Below are positions 36,301-52,600 of a DNA stretch of 64,000 bases, piece by piece. Numbering within the stretch: the stretch's first letter is position 1; every line of letters starts with the position of its first letter. Below the pieces are notes generated by a model. It saw nothing but the letters and a program-made list of their open reading frames with translations, was not told the DNA's origin and did not search any database. The position numbers and the translations under genes were made by a program. The stretch comes from Oxytricha trifallax (Eukaryota > Ciliophora > Spirotrichea > Sporadotrichida > Oxytrichidae). The stretch lies in NCBI GenBank assembly GCA_000711775.1, contig ARYC01017122.1, positions 62,001-126,000 on the forward strand, read 5' to 3'.

Positions 36301-39300
36301 ATATAAAATTTGATTTTTACTACAAATCAATCATATTGCTGCAGTGCTAACTCCTATTCAGAGTATTATAAATAGAGAGTTTATTCGATCAATTAAATAA
36401 AATTATGATTTAATGTAAACATGATTGCTAAATTAATCGAGAATCAGTTTATCTTGATGTTGTATAATAGCTTAACTTTGGATATACTTAAAAACCTGCA
36501 ATTATTTAGGTTAAGACCTAAGATCCAATGTATAGCCTGATATTATTTATTTCGAAAGGGAGTAGATAGCAGCATTTGAGTTTAAACACAGGCATTCAAA
36601 TTGAGATTAAAATAAAAAAGAAAATGAAGAAATGGGAGAATTAACACTTTTGAAGATATTAAGGAGCTAAAAGGTTGGTACAAGTGGAAAAGATTAAAAC
36701 GTTTTAAAATGCTAAGACTGCTTAAATAATTTTGCAATCGAATAGAGTTTGAATAAATACCTCAAGGTTATACAGTCTATCACAACCAAGAATTATTTCA
36801 AGCATGATAAAGTTTATTGAACGTGCGTTTCTATTAAATATATTTTATTTTAATTTTATTATCTTTATAGTATCTCAGCATTTTATATTTCTATATAACT
36901 TCTAGTAATTGTAACAAATTTTACTAATTGTAATTTTTTTAAAAATCTTTATTTTACTGATTCAAAAACTTGTATTCGTAATATTAAAAAAATTCTAATG
37001 CATTTATTATTATTTTAAAATTGATTATGTTATGATCAAATTGAGCAAAAAAAGTTGTTGGAAGTCAAAATTTCCGTAAATATTTGACATAAACTTTACT
37101 ACTCATCATATAATAAAATAAATTTTTATTGTATTATCTTTTAAAGAAATTTAATTACAATGATGCAAAGAAAATAAAAAATTACAAAGAAAGGCTTAAT
37201 TTATTTATTCATATGATAAAAAAAAATATTATTGTTTATGCGGGTTAAAAATTTGATATATTAAATAAAAATGAAAAGATAATCGTAATAATTTATATCG
37301 TCTTACTTAATTGAAAGTAAACTATTAAGTAATCTATACTTAAAAATTAAAATACTGACAGGAATTGGATAAATAAATCATCCTTTTGTAGAGGCAAAAA
37401 AAGTAAAAATCAATTTAAGAGGAAACTATTTTATTAATTTAGATATTTAATTTTTAATTAAATGATAAAGCATATGTAATATAAACCTTGACTTTTTAAA
37501 TAATCAAATCAAAATTACAAAATGAATCTTATTCTTTGCACAAAGAGTAACTTTTTTATTTCTCAATAATTTAATAGCAAAATTCTGGAATTTATATAAT
37601 ACTTTAATATAATATAAATAAAGAAAAGACATTTTGCTTTTAAATTTAAAATTGATTTTGTTCTATATAAATAAATTATTATGTATTCACTATAAGATTT
37701 GATTGGCTTTGCTTCTTTTTCAAATATTAGTAATTTATATATAAAAATATTTTATAGTATTTTAAAAAGATTTGAAAATATTTAATATTTAAGAAGTATT
37801 TAAATTAGTGCTGAATTCTCAATTCCAATAATGAAACTCCTTTTATTAAATAGCACTGAGAGCCTTTTAAAAGATTCTTCGAATTCAATCTTTGCCTCTT
37901 CAGTGTATTTTTTAATAAGAAAATCTAATGCCAGTTTTACTAATTATAAATTTTAATAATTAAGATTGCATTATAATAAACTAGTTTCTAAATAATTATG
38001 TAAATTCAGTCTTATATATTATTAATAATAATTTCATTTATACAAAGGTAAATAAATAGCTATTTATTTGATATATATTTAAATATTAGAATTATCTTAG
38101 AAAATTTTCAATAAATAATAAATTCTATTTTTATATGTTTATTAATATCATCTTATAACATTAGATATTTTTTTTTAAATTATAAACACAAGTTTAATTT
38201 TTAGTAAAGAGGCATAATAAAATCATTAAAAAAAGCTATTAAAATAAAAATAAACTTAGATTTGATTTAAATATTTTTATATTAAATATATTAGTTTAAG
38301 AAGTTTATTAGATATATTATATCATTTTATGAATAATTTGGTGGCAAGTGCTTAATCTTACTCTTCTTAGTTGCTTGTTAATTTAGAAATAAATAATTGT
38401 TTCTAGATTTATTTCCCTATTCTCAATGTATCTATAGAACTTTACTCAATTTTAATTAGAAGTTGCTCGCTCAATTTTAAATCACTATAATTAAGAAAAG
38501 TTAAAATATTTTAATATTTAAATGAATAATACAGATTTAATTGTTAATGTTTTAAAAGGATAACTAATTTAATAGTTCTTAAAAAATTATTTAATTAAAT
38601 TTTTATTACAAATTTTATTTTAATCAATTTTAATTTAAATTTTTTAATTAATTTTTATAACTATTTTTATATAAAATCTTGTTTTTAAATGCTACTAAAA
38701 AGACTTGCGCTATAAGATGAATAAGATAATTTATAAAAATTTATATTATAATAAATTTAGTCAGCTAAAATATTATAATTAAATATTTTTTAATTTACTT
38801 AGAAATTTTTAGGATAAAATATTGTAAATACAATAAAACCCATTATTTAAGATTATAATAATAACATATTTTAAATGATACTCTGGTTAAATTATTCTAA
38901 ATTTTAACATATTGACATGAAGATTGTAAAATTCTTCATATTAGATCTTTCAAAAGGTTAAGGTGTATAATTTTGTACGAGAAGAATAGAATTTTCTTCT
39001 ATATCAATATATAAATTAATTACTTTTATAAAAATTTGATCAATTACGTATTACGGCAGTTATAGAGCATTTTTACTCTGAATAATAATATATGACAAGA
39101 TAAGCGGAAAAAAAAAGAGACAAGATGGCAAAATTATCAAGGAATTGTTTTTTTATTCTATTTGCTCATAATAATAACTTTGTATCTATAGGAATAAAAT
39201 ATATATTTTAACTGAATTTTTAAAAATAAATATTCTTTGGAAGCAGATTTGTTTTCATTTATTACAATATCTAAATAATTCATAAAATTATTAAGTATAA

Positions 39301-42300
39301 TATTAAAATAAGTGATGTGCCTTTTTCAGATAGTTTAAATGCAAATCTTTCTAGATCCTCGTTAAGTTGAAGTATAATAATTATAAGTTAGTTTCAAGAA
39401 AATAAATACTCTCTATAATAATTATTTCAATTGAGTAAAATACCTAAATAATTGATTTTATAAATTTAAAAATTAAAACCTTCTAATTTAATATTTATTA
39501 ATTATTTCTTTAAATATATTGACCTTTAATGTTTAAAAGATAACTTCTATATTTTAATTTTTTACGAATATTCTATAAAATAAACATTTTAAATATCTTT
39601 TTTATAATAATTTTGCTCAAATTTTCAATTTACATCTATATTTTTTATGAGCAAGTTTAATTTTAGATTGACTTTTAGTAGTTCTCCTTCAATTTTATCA
39701 TCGCATAAATAGTTAATAACATTTTTAAATGTTCATGATAAGTTATTTGTTATAACTAATCTGTAAAATAATAACGAATTATAATAATTAATAAACTCTT
39801 AAATTTATATTCCAACAATCATTATATAAAAAAGTCTAAACTTTCATAAAATTCAAAGGTTAAACGTTTAAATAATATTACAGAGGTTAGTTAAAAGGAT
39901 TTAATGAATTCTTTTTAATTTATTAATATGTTCCAAAATTAGGATTTATTCATTACTTAGTAATGTATATATATATATATATATATCAATTCCACAACAA
40001 TTAATCTTTCATGAAACTTAGACATTAATTTTCCTACTTATAAATGAATTATAAATTTTTTTTCCTTCAAATAGAACCAAATTTATTAACAGTTTAAATC
40101 ATAAAAATGCAGCAAAAAATTAATTAATTTCTTATTTATAAACTTAAAATTCAATTATAATTTTAATATATATTTAGAAACATATATTTTACTTATATCC
40201 TTTAAACTTAAACAAATATTACCTTTGTATTTAAATGGGATATTTTTAAAAATTTATATTCTTAGTTTTGAAATTTTAAATCATTTAGATATTTATTTAT
40301 CAAAATGATTTTTCTCTTTGTAACTCAATTAATTATTTTTAATCAATTGACTTAAAAATATTTCTCATTACATATTTAAAAATCTATCCATATAATATTA
40401 TAGTATTTAATTATAAAGTTATTTAAATTCATTAAAAGAAATGCTCCTAATGAAATAAAAGTCTATAATAAAAAGTTTTATCATTTTAAATTATTGTATG
40501 ATCTACTTAACATCCATAGCGACTTCTTATATTACATTTCTGCTTATTTTTCTTAGTTTAGTCTTTAATTCAAAAACAAATATTAGTTTATTTTTTATCT
40601 AGATATTATTGAATAGGTATTTAAATTTAAATTTAAAAAAATTATATAAATAATTAATACAAAAGTAAAAAATATGATCTTGATGTTTAAGGAAAAAATA
40701 TTATTAAAACACCTCATTTACAAATTCAGTTTTAATTTATTTATTTAAGCTAAAGGATTAGTTCAAATTTTATTGAATTATTAAAATAGTTGTTACTATT
40801 AATTAACTAATTTTCTTTGAACCTTAGAAAGCTGTTTACTTATAATTGCTTACAAGAATTTAAAATAATTTTTGTAATTTTTCATAATAAGAATTGCTAC
40901 AACTTAATATCCAAATTTGATAACAATTATGTAATAATTCATCTCCTTTGTCTGTTTTTAAATCTGCAATCAAAGTGGTAATTGTTTCTCCAGCTTCTTA
41001 TTCGCCATTGCATTTAACCTTTTTTATAACTATAGTCTCTATCTCTTAGATAATGTCAAATTAATAAATATTATTGTAAATTTCATAATAGAATTTGTGA
41101 ATAAACAAAATTGTTTTTTATTTATAAACAATAAAACAATTGTGTTGATTATCTGTTAAAACGTTAAGCTTTTATAAATTTATTCATATATTCCTAAATA
41201 CCTAATATGATAGATACTTTTTAGTCAAGAAAATTAATTTGAAAGTCCAAGTTTTTATAAAATATATTTAAATAATGGCTTCAAGATTTAACATGTTAGT
41301 AACATATTCCATAGCTGCTAAAGTAGCATCTGATTAATCTGACATTTAAGAGGACCTTGAATTACTTGCAAGATATATCATGTATTCAATTAAATTTTAT
41401 TTCAAAAATTTTTTGATTTAATAATAATATAGTGATTAATTAAAAAAACCAATTTATAATGATCGAAAATATTTCAATAATATCAATTTTATCTTATAAA
41501 TACTAGCAAAGACTTGTAAAAAAATGTAAAACAAATCTTTTCATATTGTATAATTAATTTTAGTTTTATTTCGACAGTTATTAAATATTTCATTAACATT
41601 TTAATGATTATCTCACATCAATAGGTAGTAAACCTTACTTATCTATTTAAAGTTTGTTCTTATTACTTACTTCTAAGGCTCCAGTTAAATTTTGACTAGA
41701 ATTATTAATATCATACATGTACTAGTTATTGATAAATTTTATTATAATTAACGGATATTTAATAATAAAATGAAATTAAGCAGAAAAATAACTAATTAAA
41801 TCAATTTCTTTAAATTAAAATTTGCCATTAATTTAATTAATTCCTTATCTCAAAAATATTTGTTTGATCTTATATTCGATTAATAATCAAATAACTATTA
41901 CTTTTTAAATATCCTTTTTATAGAGATTTAATATTTAAATTATATGATTGTAAAGAAACAAAATATTTTAGAAGAGAAATTGATTGCCTCATTTTTATTT
42001 AATTTTTAAAATATATATTTTAAAAATTATTAATTGTTTATTAAATAAAATATTCGTGCAATAATGTCGAATACAAAAATTATTATTTTTTACTAGAAAT
42101 ATTAATTTGAATTAATTAATAAATACATTGTCGGCTTCTTTATAATCTCTTGAGGATAGGATTGCAGTTCGGACAATTAATTTATCAATTAAATTTCAAA
42201 AATAATTGTAGAGATGTAATTTTTAATTTTCATAAAGTAAAGAAAAAATGGGGGGGGGGGGAAAGTTTCCTGCACTCGAGGAAGTTTCCTGCACTTTTTT

Positions 42301-45300
42301 TATTTTATGTGAAATTTGATAAATTTAATGTAAATCATAAAATTAAAAATTTTTATGATCCACTAATATTAAGAAGATATTTATACATCATTTAAGTAAA
42401 AAAAAAATAAAGTCTAACCTTAATATGTATTGAAAGAGCATAATAAATTCAATTCAAATGTCAATAACAGTTGGATACAATACTTAAAATTACTATTATA
42501 AGAGAGAGAGGACAATATAATGGCTAAGATACAAAAACTAACAAATATCAGATGAAATATGTTATATATTGGAATCTAAAAAGAGATATTGACTAATTGA
42601 TTTATAAATTAAGTGTAATTAAATAAATAAAATTAGTTCAGAAGTTGCTTCATAGTTGTAGTAGAAATTATTTTTATAGAAAAAATTTTTTTAAAAAAAG
42701 TGCAGGAAACTTTCCTAAAAAATTTTTTTTATCATAAACCGGTGCAGGAAACTTTCCCCCCCCCCGAAAAAATTATTTCTGATAGAATAGAATCTAATCA
42801 AAATATAAAATTTAATATTATTTGAATTAATGATTTAACATTTTTAAAATATAGCATTTATATACTTTGATGTTTAAAGTACAGCAGGAATAAAATTGAA
42901 AGTTGAGAAATTAATTTAAATTAAAATGATGATGATGATGATTTTTAGCCTTAAATTAATTTACGGGAGGTTTCAACCGTTTATATGAATTAACATCAAA
43001 CCTTTCAAAGTACTCTCTCGGGACTAACACTTGACTTTCTGAGTTCTCTATGTGCTTTGTAGTAAAGGCATTTCTGTGTTGGCCCAAACCCCAGGTTATC
43101 TCGATCAAAATTAAAATGATAATTAATAAAATTGATGGCATTTAAATTTGAAAACTATAAAAAAATCTTGAGTTTAGTCGATGGAAAATGTAAGAGAGCT
43201 GGACTTGCATTTAAAGGCTCTATTTTACTCCATCTGGAGAAAGATATCTTCATTTATATAACACTTCTAAATTTGATAAAAATCTTATTTTCACAATTTG
43301 GTGAAGAAATCTCGCTCCAGTGAATCTATAAAAAAGAACCACAGTTAATTTTACATTCTCTATCGATTGAGTTCAAAATCGTTTAAGATGGCAAAATTTA
43401 ACTGAAATCAATTTCATAAATTACTAATTGAATCTAAATAAATTTCCCAAATTTCAATGCACTCCTACATTATTATAATTCTATAAAGCTTTTATATTTT
43501 TTTAATGTCTATTAAATATAAAAAATCTAAACTTCGGACAAACTATTATAAAATATTAAAAATAAATGAAAAAAATTCAAAATAAAATAATCGGTATTTT
43601 AATAATAATCATAATAAAATGACACAAAAATTATAATTTATTTTAAAAAGAAATTGATTATTTGGATAGGATCTTAGTATTCTAAAATTTATTCAAAATT
43701 TAAATTTAATTAAATTAATTAATCAATCAGCTTTATTGGGTTTTAAGCTTACTGCTTATATTATAGGGACATATGCCATGTTGAATAACTCAATGCCTAT
43801 AAAAGAATTTCTCATAAATATTTACTTCTGTGAGTAAGTATTCTCTGGATATACAGAAAAGAAGTTTCTAATAGTGTAACTACTTTAGAGGGATTTAAAA
43901 TACTATTTGTTCAGCCTACTCTTAAGGAAGAACTCTCCTGCTAAATATATTAAATATTTAACTTAAAGATGTGGAATTATATCTGAATTGTGACGAGGCC
44001 CTAGTTTTTCTACTGTACTATCTATATTAAGGTTTAGACTTTGGGGTCTTACATGCCAATAATTTGATTGTTAGTAATAATCCTAAGTTAGCCTTTGGCT
44101 CTGTGTAAATTATGAAGTGGATGAAGTTTTGCAGTCATCTATTATCCTAGTGTCTAATACTTTATTATCAAAAATATGACTTGGTTATAACAAAAATTTT
44201 ATTAATAAGTTCTTTATAGTTAAAACAACCATTAAATTAATAACGAAATTAGACCAATTTTATATATTTTATCAATTTTAAGTCTAAAAACGTTCTACAA
44301 TAAATCCCGCAATTTTCATTAATTTTTCTTAGCTATTGGCTTTACTTCTGAAACACCTAAGAAAGCAATTTTCTTTTTTTGTTGAAAAAATTTCAAAAAC
44401 AATAAAAGAGGTTTTACACAATTTAGCAATTTTTATTTATTCTGTATTAAAATAATAAGCACAGTATAATTTTCTATAAGGCACTCAATACATATAGTAT
44501 ATTCTATGTTAATTAATAGTTTAGTTTATTAAACATTAATAATAAAACATCTTTAATCCATAATATTTAATAGAATTTTAATATTTTATATGTTTTACAA
44601 CTAGTATATTTAAAAAAAATACTTCTTGATTAACCTAAGTTTTTAACTTTTTCTTTGTTTTAAACATAGCATAAAAAAATAATGAATTTAATTTATCAAA
44701 TTAATTCATTTAAATATCAAATTTTAATTTTTTTATTGTATATAATTTATTTCCTTATCGATAATAGTAGTTGTATGAATCGTTGAAGTTAATATCATCG
44801 TTATTAATTATTAGTAAAATTTTCAATTTAAATATGATTATATAAATTTCTTGTATTATTTTAATATATTTATTTGTGAAGGAAAAATTGTATATAAATT
44901 ATATATATAAAAGAAATGTAATATAAGGCCTAATAATTCTAATATTATATAAAAAAAAAATAAATGGAAATTAATTCAAAAATAAATAAATTAGAGAATT
45001 ATATTTTTATAAATCAATTTTCTAATATAATTAGAATACCATTTTAAATTTAACTATAAAAAATTAGTTAATTATGATTTTTGAGAATATTATTTCAGTT
45101 ATTCAGAACAAAATAATATTTGTGAATTTGAATTAAGTCGAATATTTCACAATTAAAAACTTATAAGAAATATAAATTTATTTCAATAAAATAACATGCT
45201 GATATTTTAATGATAATTAATAAAGTAAATTTATACTTAAATAGAGAAATTTGTGAAAAAATATATTGCATAAGAAAATTATTCATAAATTCAATGTTCA

Positions 45301-48300
45301 GGAAATTATTGCTAATAAAAATAATGTAATAATAAATAATTCGAAGAAAAAAGATTTTTTGTCGTTTAATGGTGAAATATATTATGATATTAATAAGTTA
45401 GTTACCTACAATATAATATATATTTTTTGGAATAAATTTATACTGTAGATTATTCAAAAAATAGAGTAAATAACTATTAATAAAATAGAAATATAATTTT
45501 TTATTTAAATATTAAGGATAAAATAATTTTGTATAAACAATTGAATTTATTTGATGTTTAATTATTAATTTTTATTTTGTATTAGTTTTTGCTATAATTT
45601 AATCTTTATAAATACTAGTACAATATATTATTTAAATCATAATTTATTATAGATTGATTTTTAATTAGATATGTTGATTTAAAAGTTATTTGAATTTTTG
45701 GATATCGCACTCTAAAGATACAGAATATTTTATATTATTTTTACCAATTTTATAAGACTATCTAAATCTCATTAATTTATTTGGTCTTACTGACCATCAT
45801 TCATGGCCTTTGAATATCTCATTAAGAACTTTCTACATATTTAATAATAAAAGTAAATAAAATAAAATAAATTAATTAGCAAAAATTATGTAATTTTATA
45901 TTTATTTACTATCTAAATTACTTATGTTTAGTTTAATTTAATTAAGCTAAAAAATATCGAAGTAATAATTTAAATAAACCGGATAATACTTTCAAAATTA
46001 TTTTTAATATATTGGAAATTATTTAAATTATTACTTCGATATTTTTTAGCTTAATTAAATTAAACTAAACATAAGCAATTTTGATAGTAAATAACATTTA
46101 AAATTACATAATTTTTGCTAAATAATTTATTTTATTTTATTCACTTTTATTAATAAATATGTAGAAAGTTATTAATGAGATAGTCAAAGGCCATGAATGA
46201 TGGTCAGTAAGACCAAATAAATTAATGAGACTTAGAAAGTCTTATAAAATTGGTAAAAATAATATAAAATATTCTGCCTCTTTAGAGTGCGATATCCAAA
46301 TTTTTTATAATTAATAGATAATTTTTTGGTTTTATAATTTCTATGAGGTGATTATATTATTTTTTTAAATTAAAATATTTTGGAATTACGGAAATAAAAT
46401 TTAGATAATTACTATTTTTATTAAATTATCAAAGTTATGATATTTTCTAGTTCTAAATGATTTTATTAAGAGTAATTTTAAAAATCTATTTTTTTATTGT
46501 AAATGTAATTATTTTATAAATAAATTGAAATGAAGAAATAATTAACAGTGAAATAAAAAAAATAATCTGGAGAAGCGGAGAGTTTTACTCGAAAACAGTA
46601 TCTATGATAAAATAAAGGGATTATTAGTTTGGTAATTAAAAAATCTAAGAAAAGGTTTTCTATCAGAAATATTTTTTTGTGTGCAAGAAATATTACTTTT
46701 AAATATAAAAAGCGTTTTTCTTGATAAGAACAAATAAAAATGATTTTAAAAACCCAAAGTACCAATTTATACAAGATAAAGTATTCAATTACAACAATTG
46801 GGTGATGGCTAGTAATAATAATTAATGATATGCTATAATTAATTTAATCAAATTTATTACCATCTTATATTTTGAAATTTAAAAATAAATATTCCATTTT
46901 ATATAAAACAATTAATTCCCCATTTCATCACATTAAAAGTATTTGTCAGTTTCCTCGTAGAATGTTCTATCAATAAACTATTGAATAAGAATTGGAAGTT
47001 GAGTTTAATATTATAATAAATTAAGTTAATCAAATGTTTTTATTTGGTTTCACTGCCATGATACCACTCTTAATATTTCTAATATTTATCTGAATTTTAA
47101 ATTTGATTTAATTTGTAATTATAACAAATAATATACGATAGGTTTACAATCTATATTAATAGAGTTAGTTATAAAATATTCTTAAAATCTAAAAATTAAG
47201 CATTTGATTGCAATGAACTTTATTAATAGTTTTTTTTTATTTAATTCAATCAATATAATAAATTTAAAAAATGAGTTTAATGGTATAAATTAAAAAAGAA
47301 ATTGTTTAATGCAAAACTCATATTATTTTTTAATAGCTACTCTATAATTATAATGATAAATAATAATCTTAATCATAAAAAACTGCGTGAAATTAATGAT
47401 TGTAGAATTATCTTTATATATATTATAAGAATTAATTTGAAATGGAAAAATCAATCATAAATAAATTAAAATCTCAAGATAGTGATTGTTTACCTTCCCG
47501 AAACTTCTATAATGTACTTCATATTCTTTAGAGAATTTAAAATTAATTGGACTTTACTATTGAGGTATTTATTATCGTATCCCTGGAGCGAGATAAATTG
47601 ACTATAAATTTTTAGCTAAAATTAACAAAAAAATTATATTCAATTTTTCTTGTACTATGGATGCGATAATAAAATACTGCCACTATTAAAGTCAACTTAT
47701 TATGAATTCTCAAAAGAACATGTAACACACATTATCTATGGTTTCGGGTACGTAAACTATCACTATTTTGAGTTTTTATTTTATTTATTATTTATTATTT
47801 TACCATTTCATTCCAATTAAATTCTCACAATATTAAATAAAATACTTATTTTACTAATCAAATAAAATTCTAATAGCAGTTTCTATTTCTTAATCCTCTT
47901 TGTTTGCAACCCTAAAACTTATTTTAACCCTTATATAATTTCTGTACTTTTCATCCTCCTATTTACACTTGTGCCACTTGCCAGATAGTGTTAATAAAAT
48001 AAAAATAAAAAATATTCTTTTTGTAACTCGTATATTATGTAAGTCCGATATCTTCATTAGAGTTTGATCTAATGAATATTATGTTTTGATTTAATAATTA
48101 ACTTCAATAATAAATTATTAATGTTTAATTTTCAATTATATAAATTATATAAATAATAAATCGGAAATTCCAATCATTTTAACAATATCCAACTGGTCCA
48201 TCTTTTAAAGTTTAGGCAAGTTCCAAAGCTTCCTCAATAAAATTTCTCCTTATTTTAATGCCTACATGGGACAGTTCTTCGCTTAAGTTTATATAAAGAT

Positions 48301-49542
48301 TCTCTTTTTTATCTTCTAAAATATCAATTTATATTTATTTAAAATTATGATTTTAATGAAATGTATTTAATTTATAGTTACTTATTTCTATTAAAATATT
48401 TTATCTTTATCAAAACTTTAATTAATAAAATAATTTCTCAAAAAATTATGCACTTATGTATTTTTTAGAAATTTATTCTATATTCATATTCATTTTATTT
48501 TTAAAAAAAACTGACTAATTTATAATTAATTTTTTTTAATTTAATCAATGTTGTACGAATCACAACTTCCGTATTAAAATTCATGACATTTAGATAAAAA
48601 TTTCATTAACATATTATAGTTAGTAAATTATTTTCGATTAAAGTTAGCGACCATTAAAAATATATTTTTAAATTTGAATTATTAAACTGTAATAAGTTTT
48701 ATTTGCTATATTTTTTGTAAAACAGAAATTTAAAAAAAATGTTTCTATTTTTTTACGAGAAACATACAGCTAACTAACTCGGCCAATATTTTTCTTAAGG
48801 AAAACTATGAATGAAGTGTCCAATAAATTATTAACAAATTGCAGAATCAAATCGACAAGTGCTATGAGCATAATTAAATCACTGAAAACTTATCTAATTA
48901 GCCGCACCCTAATTAAATTAAAATGATCAACCCTTCAAATAGTTATCTCATTATTAAGAATCCAATTTTATTTCATTAATAATATATTGTTGAACATTTG
49001 ACAAGTTAATAAGTTTTAAATATATAAATAGATTGTATATGCTGAATGAAAATTATTATTTATTCTTACTTTACATACTTTTTTTATAAGACCTTAAATA
49101 TTTTTATTTTATTTATGATTTAAGTAACTACACTTATTTTTACTTTACTAAAATTTATCTGTATATTATGAATAATACAAAAATTATCATTATAATATAA
49201 AAATATATTTAAATTTACTAGGTATCTTAATTGATGATATAAAATAGCTATAGAATTATAAGAAATTTAAAAAACTTTTAAGCAACTTAATTACAATCAA
49301 ATAAATATGCTAGCTTTTTATCATTATTTTATTTTTTTATTATAATTCATACTGAACCTAAATACAAAACAATTCTATTTTATAATTTTATTTACATTTT
49401 AACATAAATATAATTAATGTTCAACTATTTATGAATGTTATTTTGAATAGTTAATTTTATATTAATAAATGAAACAATCTATATATTTTGAATAGTTTTT
49501 CTAATTCCATCAACTTCTGTTCAAGGAATTTAAAACACAAAT

Positions 49543-49606
<64 letters not shown>

Positions 49607-52600
49607 ATTTGATTTGTAAATATGTTAAATGTAAATATTTATTTAATTAAATTAAATTTGAAGCAGTTAATTTTTTGAAACCTAGAAAATTTGGAAATTG
49701 TTTGATAGAGAATCAAAATTGGTTGGACTTTATTTTTTATGATCCCCTATATCGTATCTATGAAACAAGATAACTCTACACTAACTAAGTGGATTTTTTA
49801 GTTGCATTTATTTAAAAAAATAAAATTGAGTTATTTTTCTTTATGCTTATGATAGAGGGGACCTTATATAGTTAAGCTCAACTAATTTTAATTTTCAATG
49901 ATACAAGTACTAATTTGTCAAGGTTTCGACAAAAATTTCTCCCACTACTTAATTATATATTTTACTACTTTTAAGGAATATTTTCTTTATCAAATGCATA
50001 CCAACAAAAATTGTAATACTTTATATGTTTTCTATTCAGTAAAATGTATGAAAATGAAGTTAAGCATGAAGTAGTAAATTGAATAAAAATAGAAATAAAT
50101 TAGAAAAATAAATAAATTTTCAAAATTAATATAAAGTTATGCTTTTAAATAAATATGATTTATGGTTATTTGGTAATATACTTTATTTAACCTCTTATTG
50201 AAGTCCTATAACATATATCGATTAATATGAATAATAAAAATATTATATGCACATTATTTTAGTTAGGAAGAGCATATTAGTTATATTTGTTCTCCTAATT
50301 ACCTATTCTGTGAACTTAATGAGTCTAATTAAAATTTCTTAATTAAAGAAAGTTTGCTTCAAAATAATTACTCTAAATTAATTTCGTCATTTATTAAATA
50401 TTTCTCTTCCAATAAGATATTGATTTTTAGTTGTATGATCATGCATAATTATAATATTCACTTAAAATGGGACATATTTTTCTTAATATAACATTAACAG
50501 GGAGATTATTAGACATAAGATTTACCCTTTTTTTTCTCTATTATTTTTTTATTAAGAAATTGATGCATTTAAGAGAATAATTTAATATTTTACATAAGTT
50601 TTTCCCTTATTACCGTGAAATAAATGCGATACAAAGATGTAGAATTATTTTGAAGTCTATTTAATCATTAATTTTCATAGTATACCTATATTTATAATAT
50701 TTATTTTCAAATTTTATATGAATTAAATCTGAATTTATTAATAATTCATATTCATATTAACACTTTATATTGACTTAAGTATTTTATATTATGAAAAGCA
50801 GTCAACAATATGAAATCAAATATCCAGGATATAATCATTTTTTTTTATTTTCAATTATTATAATTATTTTTCAGTCTTATATTATTGTCCCATTAATTTT
50901 ATTTGAATTTCATTTATTCTAATATCCATTAAAAATCACTTTAAAAAATAATAAACTCATAGACTTAATTAAAATTATAAAAAAATTGCCAAATAAAGTG
51001 AATATTAACCATAAAAATATTTTATCAGAAATATTTGTATCATAAAATTATTGATATTTATAAATGCTTTTAGATATTCAAACAATTAGAAAATCTATTA
51101 AAATATTTTACAATTAAAAGATCTAAAAATGACCTAGAAAATTAAAGATAAATTTAGTTCATTCTAATGAATTTAATCTTTAGCTATTAAGTTTTAAAAA
51201 CAGGAATTATATGTTAGGCAATAATTTCTTAAAGAAAGTGCTTAAATCAAGCTAGAAATAATCTAGAGGAAATGTGACCTGAAAATCTTTAGTAAATTTA
51301 TCAGTGATTTTTATTAATATATTTGTAAAAGAATATTCTTTATATACTTCAAAATTAAAATTTTGGTTTTTCATTTTCTATCAATTCTTTCTTGTAACAA
51401 CTTTTTCCAGTCATAAATTGTTATTGAACTATGAACATCAATTACATTTGAATCTAAATTCTAAATGAACTGCTTAAAAATAATTAAAATATCTCTAAAA
51501 GTATTCTTGTTCATGGTTAAAGCACCAATTAAGTTTTCTGAGCTCGGCTAGACAGTATAATAAAGATAATTTAATGATTTAAATTAAATTAATAATTTAT
51601 TTTCTTCCCTTAATATACAAACTTTAAGAATATTATTTAATCTGTATTAGAAAATATCCTTTTAATAATAATTTTAATAAAATATGTAGGAATACATTCA
51701 ATTTATAATAATGAATTAAATTTAAAATTAATTTTGAATTAAAATCTTAGCAGTTACCAAACCCAATGTAAAGACAAATCAAATCACAAAACTCATTCTA
51801 CAGTGGATAACGCAATTATAACTCGACTTTAATATTTCAATATTCTTAAAAAATCCCAGAAAACACGATATTTTGATAGAGAGCTAACTCTCAAAACTTT
51901 AAAATGGTTTTCTCACTTGATAGTAAAGATAATATCATTATAATAAATAACAAATACCGTCTCGATTTTTTTAAGCATTATAAATAGTATAAAATTTTAT
52001 TTGTTTTGTGAAATTCTAAAATATAACTGAGGTAATCAATAATTAATTAATTATAACTTTAATTGATTTTCAGTAATTTAATATGTTCTTACAATATTTA
52101 TTTACAATTCAGAGTATTTATACTTCCAGTAAAATAGAGTAACGCATCTTATATACCTTAAATTTCATGTAGCAGATAAAAGATAAAAATATTTCAATTA
52201 AATAGACACTTTTTAATGTAGAAATACATTTGAAAATAAAAATTAATAATAAATCAAATTACTGGCGGCTAAAGTCACCAAATTTAAATGATTTACCTTA
52301 TTATCGATTTAGAATTTAAATTAGCTAGACTATACTAGTGACGTGTTACTTTATAACATTTCTAGAGCAAGATATTTGAATTATAATTAAATGACTCAAA
52401 ATTAACTTAAAAAATCCCCCAAATTATAATCGAAATACCTTTAGGAATGTTATAAAGTAACACTGTAAATAGTATATTAAATCGAATAAGCCAGATCATT
52501 TAAATTAGTCTAATTTAGCTGCCAAAAAAATGATTTATTATTAATTTTTAATTTCAATGTATTCCTACTATAAATTGCAGAGCTTCATTACTTTCAGCCT

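Noticed and set aside
42249..42258. Poly-G run as a sequencing artefact
   Set aside because: It is mirrored by a C run at the other end of the same element and recurs at 62,976, so it is a real feature of the family.
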